A stretch of DNA of 64,000 nucleotides from Rhizobium sp. R635 (lineage in GTDB: Bacteria; Pseudomonadota; Alphaproteobacteria; Rhizobiales; Rhizobiaceae): NCBI RefSeq assembly GCF_002211285.1, contig NZ_LOKX01000007.1, forward strand, positions 62,001-126,000. The letters run 5' to 3'. The notes beneath the pieces were generated by a model. That model searched no databases. It was not told the DNA's origin and saw only the letters and a list, made by a program, of their open reading frames with translations. How positions within the stretch are numbered: position 1 is the first letter of the stretch; the number at the start of each line of letters is the position of its first letter. The position numbers and the translations under genes are program-made. This document shows, piece by piece, positions 50,290-59,551 of this stretch.

Positions 50290-51216
50290 ATGTTCGGAGA
50301 AATCGAGGGTACGGGGTTCGAGGTTCTCGACCCGCGCTTTGAAAGCTGCTTCGTCGGCCATGCTCGGGTCGAACGGCTTTGGACAGGCGGCCGCTGGCTG
50401 GAGGGACCGGCCTGGTTTGCCGCCGGGCGCTATCTGATCTTCTCGGATATCCCCAACAATCGCATGATGCGCTACGACGATACCAGCGGACATACGTCGG
50501 TCTTCCGTTCGCCAAGCAACAATTGCAACGGCAACACCGTCGACAATCAGGGCCGGCTCATCACCTGTGAGCACCTGACACGCCGCATCACCCGCACGGA
50601 GTTCGACGGCAAGGTCAGCGTCCTGGTCGACAGGATCGCCGGCAGGCGGCTCAATTCCCCGAACGACGTCACCGTCAAATCGGACGGGACCATCTGGTTC
50701 ACCGACCCGAGCTACGGCATCCTCCATGATTATGAGGGCGACTACGGCGAAGAGGAAATCGGCGGATGCCATGTCTATCGCCATGATCCGGAAACGGGCA
50801 CAACCGAACAGACGACCTCTGACTTCGTCAAGCCGAATGGTCTGGCATTTTCCCCTGACGAGACGATGCTCTACGTTGCCGACACCGGAGCCTCGCATTT
50901 ACCGGGCGGTCCGCGCCACATACGAAAGCTCGCGGTATCAGGCGACGGGACGCTGAGCGACCTCGGCGTTTTCGCAGAATGTACCGCCGGCATGTTCGAC
51001 GGCTTCCGTGTGGACAGGAAAGGCAGGATCTGGACGAGCGCCGCCGACGGCGTGCATTGCTATGACCCGGATGGCACCTTGCTCGGCAAGATTCGTATTC
51101 CCGAGATCGTTTCCAATGTGGCCTTCGGCGGAGAGAAATTGAACCGTCTCTTCATCACCGGGACCACGTCTCTCTACGCCGTCTATCTCACGGCCAATGG
51201 GTCGAGACTGGGGTAA
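50290..51216 (+). CDS. SMP-30/gluconolactonase family lactonase
   Basis: A 308-residue six-bladed beta-propeller lactonase, hydrolysing sugar lactones to the free acids. Metal ligand E38 lies in RWLEGPAWFA; NDVTVKSDGTIWFTDPSYG and KPNGLAFSPDETMLYVADTG carry the Asn ligands, and FDGFRVDRKGRIWTS the catalytic Asp. GGGAGGAG precedes ATG 50290. Its operator links it to the idonate/gluconate regulon, where it would supply gluconate- or idonate-type acids from their lactones. A rho-independent hairpin follows at 51227-51252. Confidence 0.92.
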   Translation: MFGEIEGTGFEVLDPRFESCFVGHARVERLWTGGRWLEGPAWFAAGRYLIFSDIPNNRMMRYDDTSGHTSVFRSPSNNCNGNTVDNQGRLITCEHLTRRITRTEFDGKVSVLVDRIAGRRLNSPNDVTVKSDGTIWFTDPSYGILHDYEGDYGEEEIGGCHVYRHDPETGTTEQTTSDFVKPNGLAFSPDETMLYVADTGASHLPGGPRHIRKLAVSGDGTLSDLGVFAECTAGMFDGFRVDRKGRIWTSAADGVHCYDPDGTLLGKIRIPEIVSNVAFGGEKLNRLFITGTTSLYAVYLTANGSRLG

Positions 51217-51226
51217 CCTCATGCAG

Positions 51227-51252
51227 GCGAGGCCGCCCTTCGGCGGCCTCGC
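51227..51252. terminator. Bidirectional terminator between lactonase and VWA genes
   Basis: Perfect 11-bp arms GCGAGGCCGCC (51227-51237) and GGCGGCCTCGC (51242-51252) with loop CTTC, followed by TTTCT on the plus strand. It sits 10 bases past the lactonase stop and 18 bases past the end of the convergent VWA gene. Confidence 0.85.
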
Positions 51253-51270
51253 TTTCTGGTACTTCTCCGC

Positions 51271-53376
51271 TCACCGTTGACTGAGGCCATCCGCCAAACG
51301 AACAAGACCGAGGAAATCCGACCGGTAGCCGAAGGGATCCGTCCCTCGCGATGCCGCGGCGAGATCGGCGACCGCCCGATAGGAATAGGCCTCGAGCGCG
51401 GGGACGCGGCTCAGCTTCTGGCCGAAGGCGGCGACCGCCACCGAGAAGCGGACATCCTGCGGCGCGGCATCGACGCTGGCGACGGCATTGCTGTCGCCGA
51501 CGGGCGTGCTGATGAGGGCGCTCTTGTCCTCGCCCGGCCGCTTGTAGCGCATCTTGACGAAAGCAAGCTCGCCCTGATGCGTGTTATCCGAAGTCGCAGC
51601 CGGCGCCGTCTCAGCCGCGCCGTAACGCAGGTCGTCATTCATGACCGCCGGGCTTCCCTTGGGCGTAATCTCATAGATTGCCGTGACGCTGTGGCCGGAG
51701 CCGATATCGCCGGCATCGACCCGGTCATTGTTGAAATCCTCGCGATTGAGGGCGCGGGTCTCATAGCCGATCAGCCGGTATTCGGCGATCCGTTCCGGGT
51801 TGAATTCGACCTGGAACTTGACGTCCTCGGCGATCGGAAACAGCGTCGATCCGGCCTCTTCGACCAGCGTCTTCTGCGCTTCCGCCAAGGTGTCGATATA
51901 GGCGGCGCTGCCATTGCCGTTCTGCGCCAGCGTCTGCATCAGGGAATCGTTGAGATTGCCGCGCCCAAAGCCGAGAACGGTCAGGAAGATGCCGTCCTTG
52001 CGCTTCTCTTCGATGATGCGCTTCAGATCCTCGTCGCTCGACGGGCCGACATTGAAATCGCCGTCCGTCGCCAGCATCACCCGGTTGACGCCGTCCTTGA
52101 CGAAAGCCTGCCTGGCAAGATCATAGGCAGCCTCGATGCCCTCGGCGCCGCCGGTCGAACCTCCAGCCTCCAGCCTGTCGATCGCCGAGAGGATTTTCGA
52201 TTTCTCCGCTACGCGCGTCGGTTCCAGCACCGTGCCGGCATTGCCGGCATAGGTGACGATCGAGACGGTATCGTCAGCCTTCAGCCTGTTGACCAGCAGC
52301 CGGAAAGCGCTCTTGAGCAGCGGCAGCTTGTCCGGTTCGTCCATCGATCCCGACACGTCGATCAGGAAGACCAGATTGGCATGCGGCGCGGTCGCCGGCG
52401 CGATGTCATAACCCTTGATCGCGACATGCATCAATTGCGTGTCGTGGTTCCACGGCGTCGGCATCACGGTCACGGTCGCCTTGAAGGGCTGGTCGGCATT
52501 GTCGGGACGCGGCCAGTCATAGGGGAAATAATTGATCATCTCCTCGACGCGAACCGATTGCGGATCGGGCATCGCCCCACCCGTCAACGACCGGCGGACG
52601 AAGGAATAAGAGGCGCTGTCGACATCGGCGGAGAAGGTCGAGACCGGATCGGTCGCCACGCTCTTGATCGGATTTGCCGCGGTATTGGCAAACCGCTCGC
52701 GGCTGGGATCGAGCTGAATCTGCAGACGTCCTTCCGCCGGCGGCAGAGGCGAGGGGGCGACAGCCATCGGTTCGGCCAATTGCGGCTGAGGAGCGGCCGG
52801 CGCGGCGCGTTTGGCCGCGCCGAGTGGCGCAGCCGAGCCCTCGGACTTGTTCAGAGCGGCGATCCCGCCAGCATCGAATTCAGAAGTCTGTGGCGCAACG
52901 GGTTTCACGGTGGCTTGCTGCTTCTTGTCCTGTAAGACCTGGACACTATCGGCCGCCGACGATTGAGCCGGCCGGTTCTCTTCGGCCGGTGCCTCGCGAA
53001 GCTGAGGCGCGACCGTGCCAGTTTCGGCCGGTTTCGGCGCGTTACCGTCCGAAGCATTATTGGCGATCTTCTCCTGGTCGACGATCGGCAATCCGCTGCG
53101 CGTCAGCTCGAAGGTGAGATAACCGGCGGCGGGAATGACGAGCAGCGTCGCAAGGGCTGATCCGGCGAGGAATTTCTTGTTCATGGCAGGGCTCCATATC
53201 CAGTTGATGATGGAGATTGGACGCCAGCCCTTCGCATTTCCTTGGGCCGCCGCTGCATTATTTCCTGCGTCGTCGAAAGCCTGCATCGCGGCGGCAAGCG
53301 CACGTGCACGCGCCTCCGGATCGGCTGCCGGCGGCGTGGTGCGGGAGAGTTTTTCGAGTTCCTTGTCCAAGATCAT
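51271..53376 (-). CDS. Membrane-anchored von Willebrand factor A protein, probable anti-sigma partner
   Basis: A 701-residue protein. Residues 1-65 are cytoplasmic and charged, a membrane helix lies at about 69-90, then a long low-complexity Pro/Ala/Gln linker (100-220). A VWA N-terminal domain follows (VSTFSADVDSASYSFVRRSL), then a VWA domain with an intact metal site DVSGSMDEP at 340-348 and ATDGDFNVGPSSDED further on, and a C-terminal DUF3520-like region ending in RSDFLGLVRLADGL. It matches the YfbK family. Its ATG overlaps the ECF sigma gene stop by 4 bases, so the cytoplasmic head may bind the sigma factor and the outer VWA part sense envelope state. Confidence 0.9.
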   Translation of the reverse strand: MILDKELEKLSRTTPPAADPEARARALAAAMQAFDDAGNNAAAAQGNAKGWRPISIINWIWSPAMNKKFLAGSALATLLVIPAAGYLTFELTRSGLPIVDQEKIANNASDGNAPKPAETGTVAPQLREAPAEENRPAQSSAADSVQVLQDKKQQATVKPVAPQTSEFDAGGIAALNKSEGSAAPLGAAKRAAPAAPQPQLAEPMAVAPSPLPPAEGRLQIQLDPSRERFANTAANPIKSVATDPVSTFSADVDSASYSFVRRSLTGGAMPDPQSVRVEEMINYFPYDWPRPDNADQPFKATVTVMPTPWNHDTQLMHVAIKGYDIAPATAPHANLVFLIDVSGSMDEPDKLPLLKSAFRLLVNRLKADDTVSIVTYAGNAGTVLEPTRVAEKSKILSAIDRLEAGGSTGGAEGIEAAYDLARQAFVKDGVNRVMLATDGDFNVGPSSDEDLKRIIEEKRKDGIFLTVLGFGRGNLNDSLMQTLAQNGNGSAAYIDTLAEAQKTLVEEAGSTLFPIAEDVKFQVEFNPERIAEYRLIGYETRALNREDFNNDRVDAGDIGSGHSVTAIYEITPKGSPAVMNDDLRYGAAETAPAATSDNTHQGELAFVKMRYKRPGEDKSALISTPVGDSNAVASVDAAPQDVRFSVAVAAFGQKLSRVPALEAYSYRAVADLAAASRGTDPFGYRSDFLGLVRLADGLSQR

Positions 53377-53897
53377 ACCTCTTCCTTGCCGAGCATGGCC
53401 TTCAGCCTCTTGCGCGCCTCATGCACCTGCCAGGACACGGTGGTTTCCGAGCAGCCCATGACATCGGCGGCGGCGGAATGGCTGAGGCCTTCGCCGTAGA
53501 CGAGCAGTACGGCGTCGCATTGCCGTTCCGGCAAAGCGCGCACGGCCGCCCATAATTCGCTCGACATCTCGTCGTCGTTTCCGCCCGTTCCATCCGGCTG
53601 CGGTTCGGCGGCGTAAGCACGGAATGTCTGCTCCTCGCGCGAAAGCTTGCGTCTATGATCGCGGGCGGCGTTGAGCGTCAGGGTATAAAGCCATGTCCTG
53701 AAGCGGCTGGCGCCTCGAAAGCCGCGGATCGCCGCGCCGAGCTTGACGCAGACCTCCTGGGCGATGTCGTCGGCGTCGGTGGAACTGCCCGACCATCGCC
53801 ATGCCGTCGCATGGACGAAATCATAATGGCGTGAGACCAGTTGCCCGAAGGCCTCCCGATCACCGCGCTGCGCCCGTTCTATGAGCTCCGCATCCAA
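53373..53897 (-). CDS. ECF-type RNA polymerase sigma factor
   Basis: A 174-residue extracytoplasmic-function sigma factor. Region 2 (FGQLVSRHYDFVHATAWRWS ... DADDIAQEVCVKLGAAIRGF, FRTWLYTLTLNAARDHRRKL) is followed by a short acidic linker and region 4 (LPERQCDAVLLVYGEGLSHS and MGCSETTVSWQVHEARKRLK). The only in-frame start is TTG at 53897, with AGGTG about 6 bases upstream. It is co-transcribed with the overlapping VWA membrane protein, the usual sigma/anti-sigma arrangement. Confidence 0.92.
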   Translation of the reverse strand: MDAELIERAQRGDREAFGQLVSRHYDFVHATAWRWSGSSTDADDIAQEVCVKLGAAIRGFRGASRFRTWLYTLTLNAARDHRRKLSREEQTFRAYAAEPQPDGTGGNDDEMSSELWAAVRALPERQCDAVLLVYGEGLSHSAAADVMGCSETTVSWQVHEARKRLKAMLGKEEV

Positions 53898-54160
53898 TGC
53901 GCACCTACCCCCAAGCTATCAAGCAAGATGCTATTTCGGGATTGAGACGTTTCTCCGATGGCATTCCTTGGGTCGACAGCGAAAAAATTATCGTTCTTTT
54001 TCGAAGACCACCAATATCTCCGACGCAGCTTAAAAATAATGAAGCATCGCGACATACACGGGTCGCGGCCAGACAGATTGCCTCCGTCTCGAAGGCGCAT
54101 GATGAGGGTAGAATCGGCCAAGGGCATCGATCTGCATGTCCCAAATCGAAAGGACTTTCC

Positions 54161-55072
54161 ATGTCCGCTCCATCGCCTGCCCCCAGCGAAAAAGGCATCC
54201 TGCAGTTTCTCGAAATCTGCGATAGCTTCTATCCCGCTGACGCCGTAGACGCGTCGGTCGAGCAGCAGCGAAACTGGTACGACGCGCTTTGCGCGCGGTT
54301 CGATCGCCCGCTGCCCCCGGATATGATCTTTGCCGACGGCATGGTCCAGCGTATCCCCATCCGGCGCTACCGTCCGCGGAAAATCAGCACGCGGACCATT
54401 CTGCTTTATCTCCATGGCGGTGGCTTCGTCGTCGGTTCGCTCGAGAGCCATCATGCCATCTGCGCCGAGATCGCCGATGCTGCCGGTGCGGAACTGGTTT
54501 CCGTCGACTATCGGCTGGCGCCGGAGTATCGCTGGCCGGCGCAGACGGATGACGGTTTCGCCGTGTTGAAACATCTGCTTTCCGCCAACAACAAGGTCGT
54601 GCTGATCGGCGACAGCGCCGGCGGCAATCTTGCGGCGGGGCTTGCATTGCGGGCGCGCGACGAGGAATTGTCCGGCATCGTCGGTCAGGTCCTGATCTAT
54701 CCCACGCTCGGCGGAAGCCTCGATGCCGGCTCCTATGTCGAAATGGCCGAGGCACCCGGCTTGACGACGGCTGACGTCGCCTATTACCGCGAGATCCTGC
54801 AGGCACCAGTGGGCGCCGAGATCGCCGAGCCGCTGAACGCATCTTCGCTTGCCGGACTGCCACCCACTTTCATCACTGTCGCGCATTTCGATCCCTTGAG
54901 GGACGACGGTCGCCAATATGCGGCCCGGCTCGCCGCCGAAGGCATCGAAGTTCAGTTCCGCGAAGAGCCGCAGATGGTGCATGCCTGGCTGCGCGCCCGC
55001 CATATGAGCGATGGCGCACGCGACGGCTTCCGCGCAGTCTGCGAGGCCGTCAAGCATTTCGCCACGGCCTGA
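54161..55072 (+). CDS. Alpha/beta hydrolase, hormone-sensitive-lipase family
   Basis: A 303-residue esterase/lipase. HGGGF at 85-89 forms the oxyanion hole, GDSAGG contains nucleophile S152, and D244 (HFDPLRDDG) and H274 (MVHAW) complete the triad. No signal peptide, so cytoplasmic. AAAGGA at 54149-54154 fits ATG 54161; the frame is open upstream but lacks motifs. Substrate is a short-chain ester of unknown kind. It ends only 3 bases before the convergent CocE-type hydrolase gene. Confidence 0.92.
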   Translation: MSAPSPAPSEKGILQFLEICDSFYPADAVDASVEQQRNWYDALCARFDRPLPPDMIFADGMVQRIPIRRYRPRKISTRTILLYLHGGGFVVGSLESHHAICAEIADAAGAELVSVDYRLAPEYRWPAQTDDGFAVLKHLLSANNKVVLIGDSAGGNLAAGLALRARDEELSGIVGQVLIYPTLGGSLDAGSYVEMAEAPGLTTADVAYYREILQAPVGAEIAEPLNASSLAGLPPTFITVAHFDPLRDDGRQYAARLAAEGIEVQFREEPQMVHAWLRARHMSDGARDGFRAVCEAVKHFATA

Positions 55073-55075
55073 CGA

Positions 55076-57079
55076 TCACATCAGGTCGCGCGCAATCCGC
55101 TTTTCGGCAAAGACCTTCTCGAAAATCTGCACGTCGTCCTCGAAAGCGGTGACGACGGCGCTGATGACCCAGTCGCTTGCCGTGCAAGAAATCCTCGCTG
55201 TCGCGACCGTGCGGACGAACCAGCCGGGGCGGCGCATGTCGCAGGTCCAGGTCGACATTCCCTTCATCGATAGCGGATCGTCCGGAGAAATCGACCAGAC
55301 TTCCTCGCGCAATTGCCGGGTCGACAGGCCGGTCCGAGGATGTTCGTAGAGGCCGGTATCCTCATGGATACGATACTTGGTCCGGTTGGCCGAGAGGTCG
55401 CGGACGACCTGCCGCTTGGTCGCGGCGGCGGCATGCTCGATGTATTTCGGCAGCGGATCGGGATTGGCCGGTTCCTCGATGTCGATCCTCTGGTGCTCAC
55501 CCAGCATCGGCAATCCCAGGCCGAGCGAAGCGATATCGATGTCGATCCCTTCGTCTTCAGGCGGCGGCAGGATCATCGGCCAATAGGCGGTGGAAAGCGA
55601 AAGGCGGATGCGATGACCCTTGCGGAAGCGATAGCCGCAGGCATCGAGCACCAACCGGATCGACACTTTCTCGCCCGGCATCAGCGGCTTGGGATCGGCA
55701 TTGCCGTCGCGATGGGTGAAATTGACCACACCGAAGGCGACGCGCGTCGCCGTGCCATCGGGATGGACATCGACGAGCCGGGCGCAGAGATTGCCGCCTG
55801 CCGTCCGGGAGCGCAGCGCGACGGTGAGCACGGGCCGGCCGAGATAATCTTGATCCCCGGCCAGCGGCATCGTGTCGAAAACCAGCGAACCCGCGTCGTC
55901 CAAGCGTTGATCGATCGCCATTTCAGCGTCGGGCTTCAGCGTAAAATATTCTCCAGAGGCCGTGCCGGTATCGAGGGGAGAATGCAGATAGACGGAATGC
56001 TCAGGCGCATGCGGGATCGGCATACCTTCCGTCAGCTTGCCGAACTGCTCCACGTAAAAACACTGCATCCGCGGCGGCGACCACGTGTCCTTGGCGACCC
56101 AGAAACCGGGATCGCTGTCGCGCCGCGGCGCAGGTCTGACGGCATCGAGAATATAGGCGCGGGCCTGTGGCAATCCATCGATGCCATTGTCTTCGCCGCG
56201 CAGCCATTTGTTCCACCAGGCGATCGCCTCGCCATGGAAATCGATGCGCGGCTTCGGCCAGGCGAAATGCGGATATTTGTGCACCCAGGGGCCGATCAGC
56301 GCCTTCGCGTCACCACCCAGGCCTTCGACCGCCATCAGCGGTGTGTTGCGGTAGCCATCCGCCCAACCGGCGATGACAAGCGCCGGGATTTCGACCTTTG
56401 AAAAATCCTCCGCGATCGAGCCGTGACGCCAGAAATCGTCGCGCCGTTGATGGCTCAGCCATTCCTCCATGAAGAAGGGTTCGCCGGCCAGGCGCTCCAG
56501 CCACATCTCCTTCCAGCGCTCGCCGACAAGTGCGGGATCAGGCGGGCGCGACTGGTAGCCGAGCATCGTCGCCGCCCAGGAGAGTTGAGCGGAGAGATGG
56601 CAGCCATTCTTATAATGGATGTCGTCATTGTAGCGGTCGACGGTCGAGGCGATCGAGATGACGGCCTTCAGCGCCGGCGGGCGCAGTGCCGCGACCTGCA
56701 GGCTGTTGAAGCCGCCCCAGGAAATACCCATCATGCCGACAGAGCCGTTCGACCACGGCTGCGCCGCAATCCAGGCGATCTGCTCGCAGGCATCGGCAAG
56801 CTCGCGCTCGGTATATTCGCCGTCGATGACACCATCCGATTCCCCCGATCCACGGATGTCGACGCGCACGCCGGCAATGCCTGCCGCTGCAAAGACCGGA
56901 TAGGTCGACTCGTCCCGAAGGCTGGTTCCGTCGCGCTTGCGATAGGGCAGGAATTCGAAGACGGCGGGAACGGGATCGTCTGCCGCGCCGTCTGGCATCC
57001 AGATGCGCGCGGCAAGCCGCGTTCCATCCTTCAGCCTAATCCATTCATTCTCGATAGTGGTGAAGCCGCGCGACGTCAT
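55076..57079 (-). CDS. CocE/NonD-family hydrolase (X-Pro dipeptidyl-peptidase S15 type)
   Basis: A 667-residue alpha/beta hydrolase of the CocE/NonD group, acting on esters or peptides. Nucleophile S120 lies in MGISWGGFNSLQ; FEFLPYRKRDGTSLRDESTY and GVRVDIRGSGESDG are family hallmarks. A C-terminal jelly-roll domain is visible from about residue 350. GGAG at 57085-57088 favours ATG 57079 over GTG 57085. It is the last gene of the minus-strand operon whose transporter is of the di/oligopeptide type, so it probably hydrolyses the imported compound in the cytoplasm; no signal peptide is seen. Confidence 0.9.
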   Translation of the reverse strand: MTSRGFTTIENEWIRLKDGTRLAARIWMPDGAADDPVPAVFEFLPYRKRDGTSLRDESTYPVFAAAGIAGVRVDIRGSGESDGVIDGEYTERELADACEQIAWIAAQPWSNGSVGMMGISWGGFNSLQVAALRPPALKAVISIASTVDRYNDDIHYKNGCHLSAQLSWAATMLGYQSRPPDPALVGERWKEMWLERLAGEPFFMEEWLSHQRRDDFWRHGSIAEDFSKVEIPALVIAGWADGYRNTPLMAVEGLGGDAKALIGPWVHKYPHFAWPKPRIDFHGEAIAWWNKWLRGEDNGIDGLPQARAYILDAVRPAPRRDSDPGFWVAKDTWSPPRMQCFYVEQFGKLTEGMPIPHAPEHSVYLHSPLDTGTASGEYFTLKPDAEMAIDQRLDDAGSLVFDTMPLAGDQDYLGRPVLTVALRSRTAGGNLCARLVDVHPDGTATRVAFGVVNFTHRDGNADPKPLMPGEKVSIRLVLDACGYRFRKGHRIRLSLSTAYWPMILPPPEDEGIDIDIASLGLGLPMLGEHQRIDIEEPANPDPLPKYIEHAAAATKRQVVRDLSANRTKYRIHEDTGLYEHPRTGLSTRQLREEVWSISPDDPLSMKGMSTWTCDMRRPGWFVRTVATARISCTASDWVISAVVTAFEDDVQIFEKVFAEKRIARDLM

Positions 57080-57099
57080 GCTCACTCCTTCATTCGCAT

Positions 57100-58731
57100 T
57101 CAGTGGCCGGCGCTTTCCATGCGCCGCGTGGCGAGCACGCGTTCCAGCCAGCCGATTTCCATTTCCGGCACCGATTTCAGGAGCAGATCCGTATAGTCGT
57201 CAAAGGGCGGCGACAGCGCCTGAGATTTCGGGCCGAACCGCACCAGTCTACCACGATGCATCACCGCCACGCTGTCGGCGATCGCCCGGACGATCGCGAT
57301 GTCGTGGGTGATGAAGATATAGGAAAGCTGTTCCTCCTCCTGCAGGCGCAGGAGCAACTTCAGGATACCCTCCGCCACCAGCGGATCGAGCGCCGAGGTC
57401 GGCTCGTCGCAGAGGATCAGTTCCGGCTTGGCGGCAAGGGCTCTGGCAATCGCCACGCGCTGCTTCTGCCCGCCGGAGAGTTCGGCCGGGTAACGATCGA
57501 TGAACCCGTTGCCCATTTCGATCTGGTCGAGCAACTCCTTCACCCTGGCGGTCTTCTCCGCACCTCTCAGGCCACAATAGAAGGTCAGCGGGCGGCCGAT
57601 GATGTCACGCACCGTCTGGCGCGGATTCATCGCCGTATCAGCCATCTGATAGATCAGCTGGATGCGCCTGAGATCATCGTTCGGCCGGCTCTTGAGATCG
57701 GGCATCAGCGGCTTGCCGTCAAAGACGATGCGCCCGCTGCTCGGCGGCAGAAGGCCGGTAATGGCGCGCGCCAGGGACGATTTGCCCGAGCCGGATTCGC
57801 CGACGACCGCAAGCGTCTGCCCCTTCGGCACATGCAGCGAGACATCGTGCAGTACCTTGAAGCCGTTGGAATATTCGGCGCTGATCTTCTCTATCCTGAG
57901 AAGGGCCGCGGATTGATCGGCGGCCTCGTCGCGATAAGCCTGCCTGACATTGACGAGGGCGCGCGTATAGTCTTCCCGCGGCGCCTCGATGATCTGCTTG
58001 ACGCTGCCATATTCCACCTGTTTCCCATGGCGCAGCACCATGATGTCGTCCGAGATCTGGGCGACGACGGCAAGGTCATGGGTGATGTAGAGAGCGGCGG
58101 TATGCGTTTCCTCGATCGCATGCTTGATCGCCGCCAGCACATCGATCTGCGTGGTAACGTCGAGCGCCGTCGTCGGTTCGTCGAAGACGATGAGTTCGGG
58201 GTTGGAGCACAGCGCCATCGCCGTCATCGCGCGCTGCAACTGACCGCCGGAAACCTGGTGGGCAAAACGCTCGCCGAAGCTTTCAGGGTTAGGCAGGCCG
58301 AGAACGCGGAACAGGTAAAGCGCGCGTTTGCGCGCCTCGTCCTTTGTCATCAGACCATGTTTGACCGAAGCCTCGATCACCTGGTCGCCGAGCCGGTGTG
58401 CCGGATTGAAGGCGGCAGCGGCCGATTGCGCGACATAGCAGACCCGCGCGCCGCGAATTTTCCGGATGCCGTTCTTGCCGAGCGCCAGGATGTTTGCGCC
58501 GTCGAGCAGGACCTCGCCGCCGGTGATTTCGGCGCCGCCTCGGCCATAGGCGAGCGCGGAAAGGCCGATTGTCGATTTGCCGGCGCCCGATTCCCCGATC
58601 AGCCCGAGGACCTTGCCCTTCTGCAGGTCGAAGGAAACCCCGTCGACGATCGTCACCCGCTTGGGCGGCTCGCCCGGAGGATAGCTGGTCGCCTCGATCT
58701 TCAGATTGCGGACGGAAAGAAGCTCAGGCAT
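57100..58731 (-). CDS. Peptide-type ABC transporter ATP-binding protein, two fused domains (DppDF-like)
   Basis: A 543-residue fusion of two oligopeptide-type ATPase domains. First: Walker A GESGAGKST near residue 47, VSGGQLQRAMTAMALCS, VFDEPTTALDVTTQ. Second: Walker A GESGSGKSS near 320, [28 protein letters not shown], each with its switch THD. In many bacteria these are separate DppD and DppF proteins. It overlaps the DppC-type permease gene by 8 bases and is followed by the hydrolase gene after 20 bases. Confidence 0.94.
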   Translation of the reverse strand: MPELLSVRNLKIEATSYPPGEPPKRVTIVDGVSFDLQKGKVLGLIGESGAGKSTIGLSALAYGRGGAEITGGEVLLDGANILALGKNGIRKIRGARVCYVAQSAAAAFNPAHRLGDQVIEASVKHGLMTKDEARKRALYLFRVLGLPNPESFGERFAHQVSGGQLQRAMTAMALCSNPELIVFDEPTTALDVTTQIDVLAAIKHAIEETHTAALYITHDLAVVAQISDDIMVLRHGKQVEYGSVKQIIEAPREDYTRALVNVRQAYRDEAADQSAALLRIEKISAEYSNGFKVLHDVSLHVPKGQTLAVVGESGSGKSSLARAITGLLPPSSGRIVFDGKPLMPDLKSRPNDDLRRIQLIYQMADTAMNPRQTVRDIIGRPLTFYCGLRGAEKTARVKELLDQIEMGNGFIDRYPAELSGGQKQRVAIARALAAKPELILCDEPTSALDPLVAEGILKLLLRLQEEEQLSYIFITHDIAIVRAIADSVAVMHRGRLVRFGPKSQALSPPFDDYTDLLLKSVPEMEIGWLERVLATRRMESAGH

Positions 58732-59551
58732 CGCCGCGCCCTCCCTTGAGGCTGGATGTGCGTTTCAGGAGCCAGTCGACGACGAGGTTGACGCAGACGG
58801 CGAGGGTGGCGATCGCCGTGCCCGGCACCAGGGCGGCTGAAATGCCGAAGATGATGCCGTCCTTGTTGTCCTTGACCATGCCGCCCCAATCGGCCGCCGG
58901 CGGCTGAATCCCGAGGCCGAGGAAGGACAGGGTCGAGAGGAACAGGATCGAGAAGGCGAAACGCAGCCCGAATTCGGCGAGCAGCGGCGACAGCGTGTTC
59001 GGCAATATCTCGCGGAAGATGATCCAGAGCTTGCCTTCGCCGCGCAGCTTCGCCGCCTCGACGAACTCCATCACCGCGACATCCAGCGCCACCGCGCGGC
59101 CGAGACGATAGACGCGGGTGGAATCGAGGATCGCCATGACGAGGATCAGGACGATCATGTTCTGCGGCAGGACCGCGAGCACCACCAGCGCGAAGATCAG
59201 CGTCGGGATCGACATCATCAGGTCGTTGAAGCGCGAAAAGACCGTGTCGATCAGCCCGCGCGACACCGCTGCGGTGAAGCTCAGGATGACGCCGAGCGAG
59301 AACGAGATGATGGTGGCGGCAGAGGCGACGAGCAGCGTCGTGCGCGCGCCGTAGATCAGCCGCGAGAGGATGTCCCGGCCGAGATTGTCGAGGCCGAAGA
59401 TGTATTTCTCATCGGGCAGTTGCCAGACGTCGCCGAGAACCTGCGTTTCGCCATAGGGCGCGATCCAGGGCGCGAAGATCGCGAAGATGAAGGCGATGGC
59501 GATGCCTGTTATGCCGATCCAGGCGGTGATGGGGATGTCTCTTGCTCTCAT
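58724..59551 (-). CDS. Peptide-type ABC transporter permease (DppC-like)
   Basis: A 275-residue permease with six hydrophobic segments. The N-terminal extension includes YIFGLDNLGRDILSRLIYGA, typical of DppC/OppC, and EFVEAAKLRGEGKLWIIFRE is the ATPase-contacting loop. Its ATG at 59551 overlaps the DppB-type stop by 4 bases. Confidence 0.93.
   Translation of the reverse strand: MRARDIPITAWIGITGIAIAFIFAIFAPWIAPYGETQVLGDVWQLPDEKYIFGLDNLGRDILSRLIYGARTTLLVASAATIISFSLGVILSFTAAVSRGLIDTVFSRFNDLMMSIPTLIFALVVLAVLPQNMIVLILVMAILDSTRVYRLGRAVALDVAVMEFVEAAKLRGEGKLWIIFREILPNTLSPLLAEFGLRFAFSILFLSTLSFLGLGIQPPAADWGGMVKDNKDGIIFGISAALVPGTAIATLAVCVNLVVDWLLKRTSSLKGGRGDA

Noticed and set aside
51277..52935. Plus-strand 552-codon frame opposite the VWA gene
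   Set aside because: The opposite strand encodes the intact VWA metal site and overlaps the sigma gene in operon fashion; this frame is composition-driven.
57103..58749. Plus-strand 548-codon frame opposite the fused ATPase gene
   Set aside because: Both Walker A sites and signatures are on the minus strand; the plus frame has no domain.
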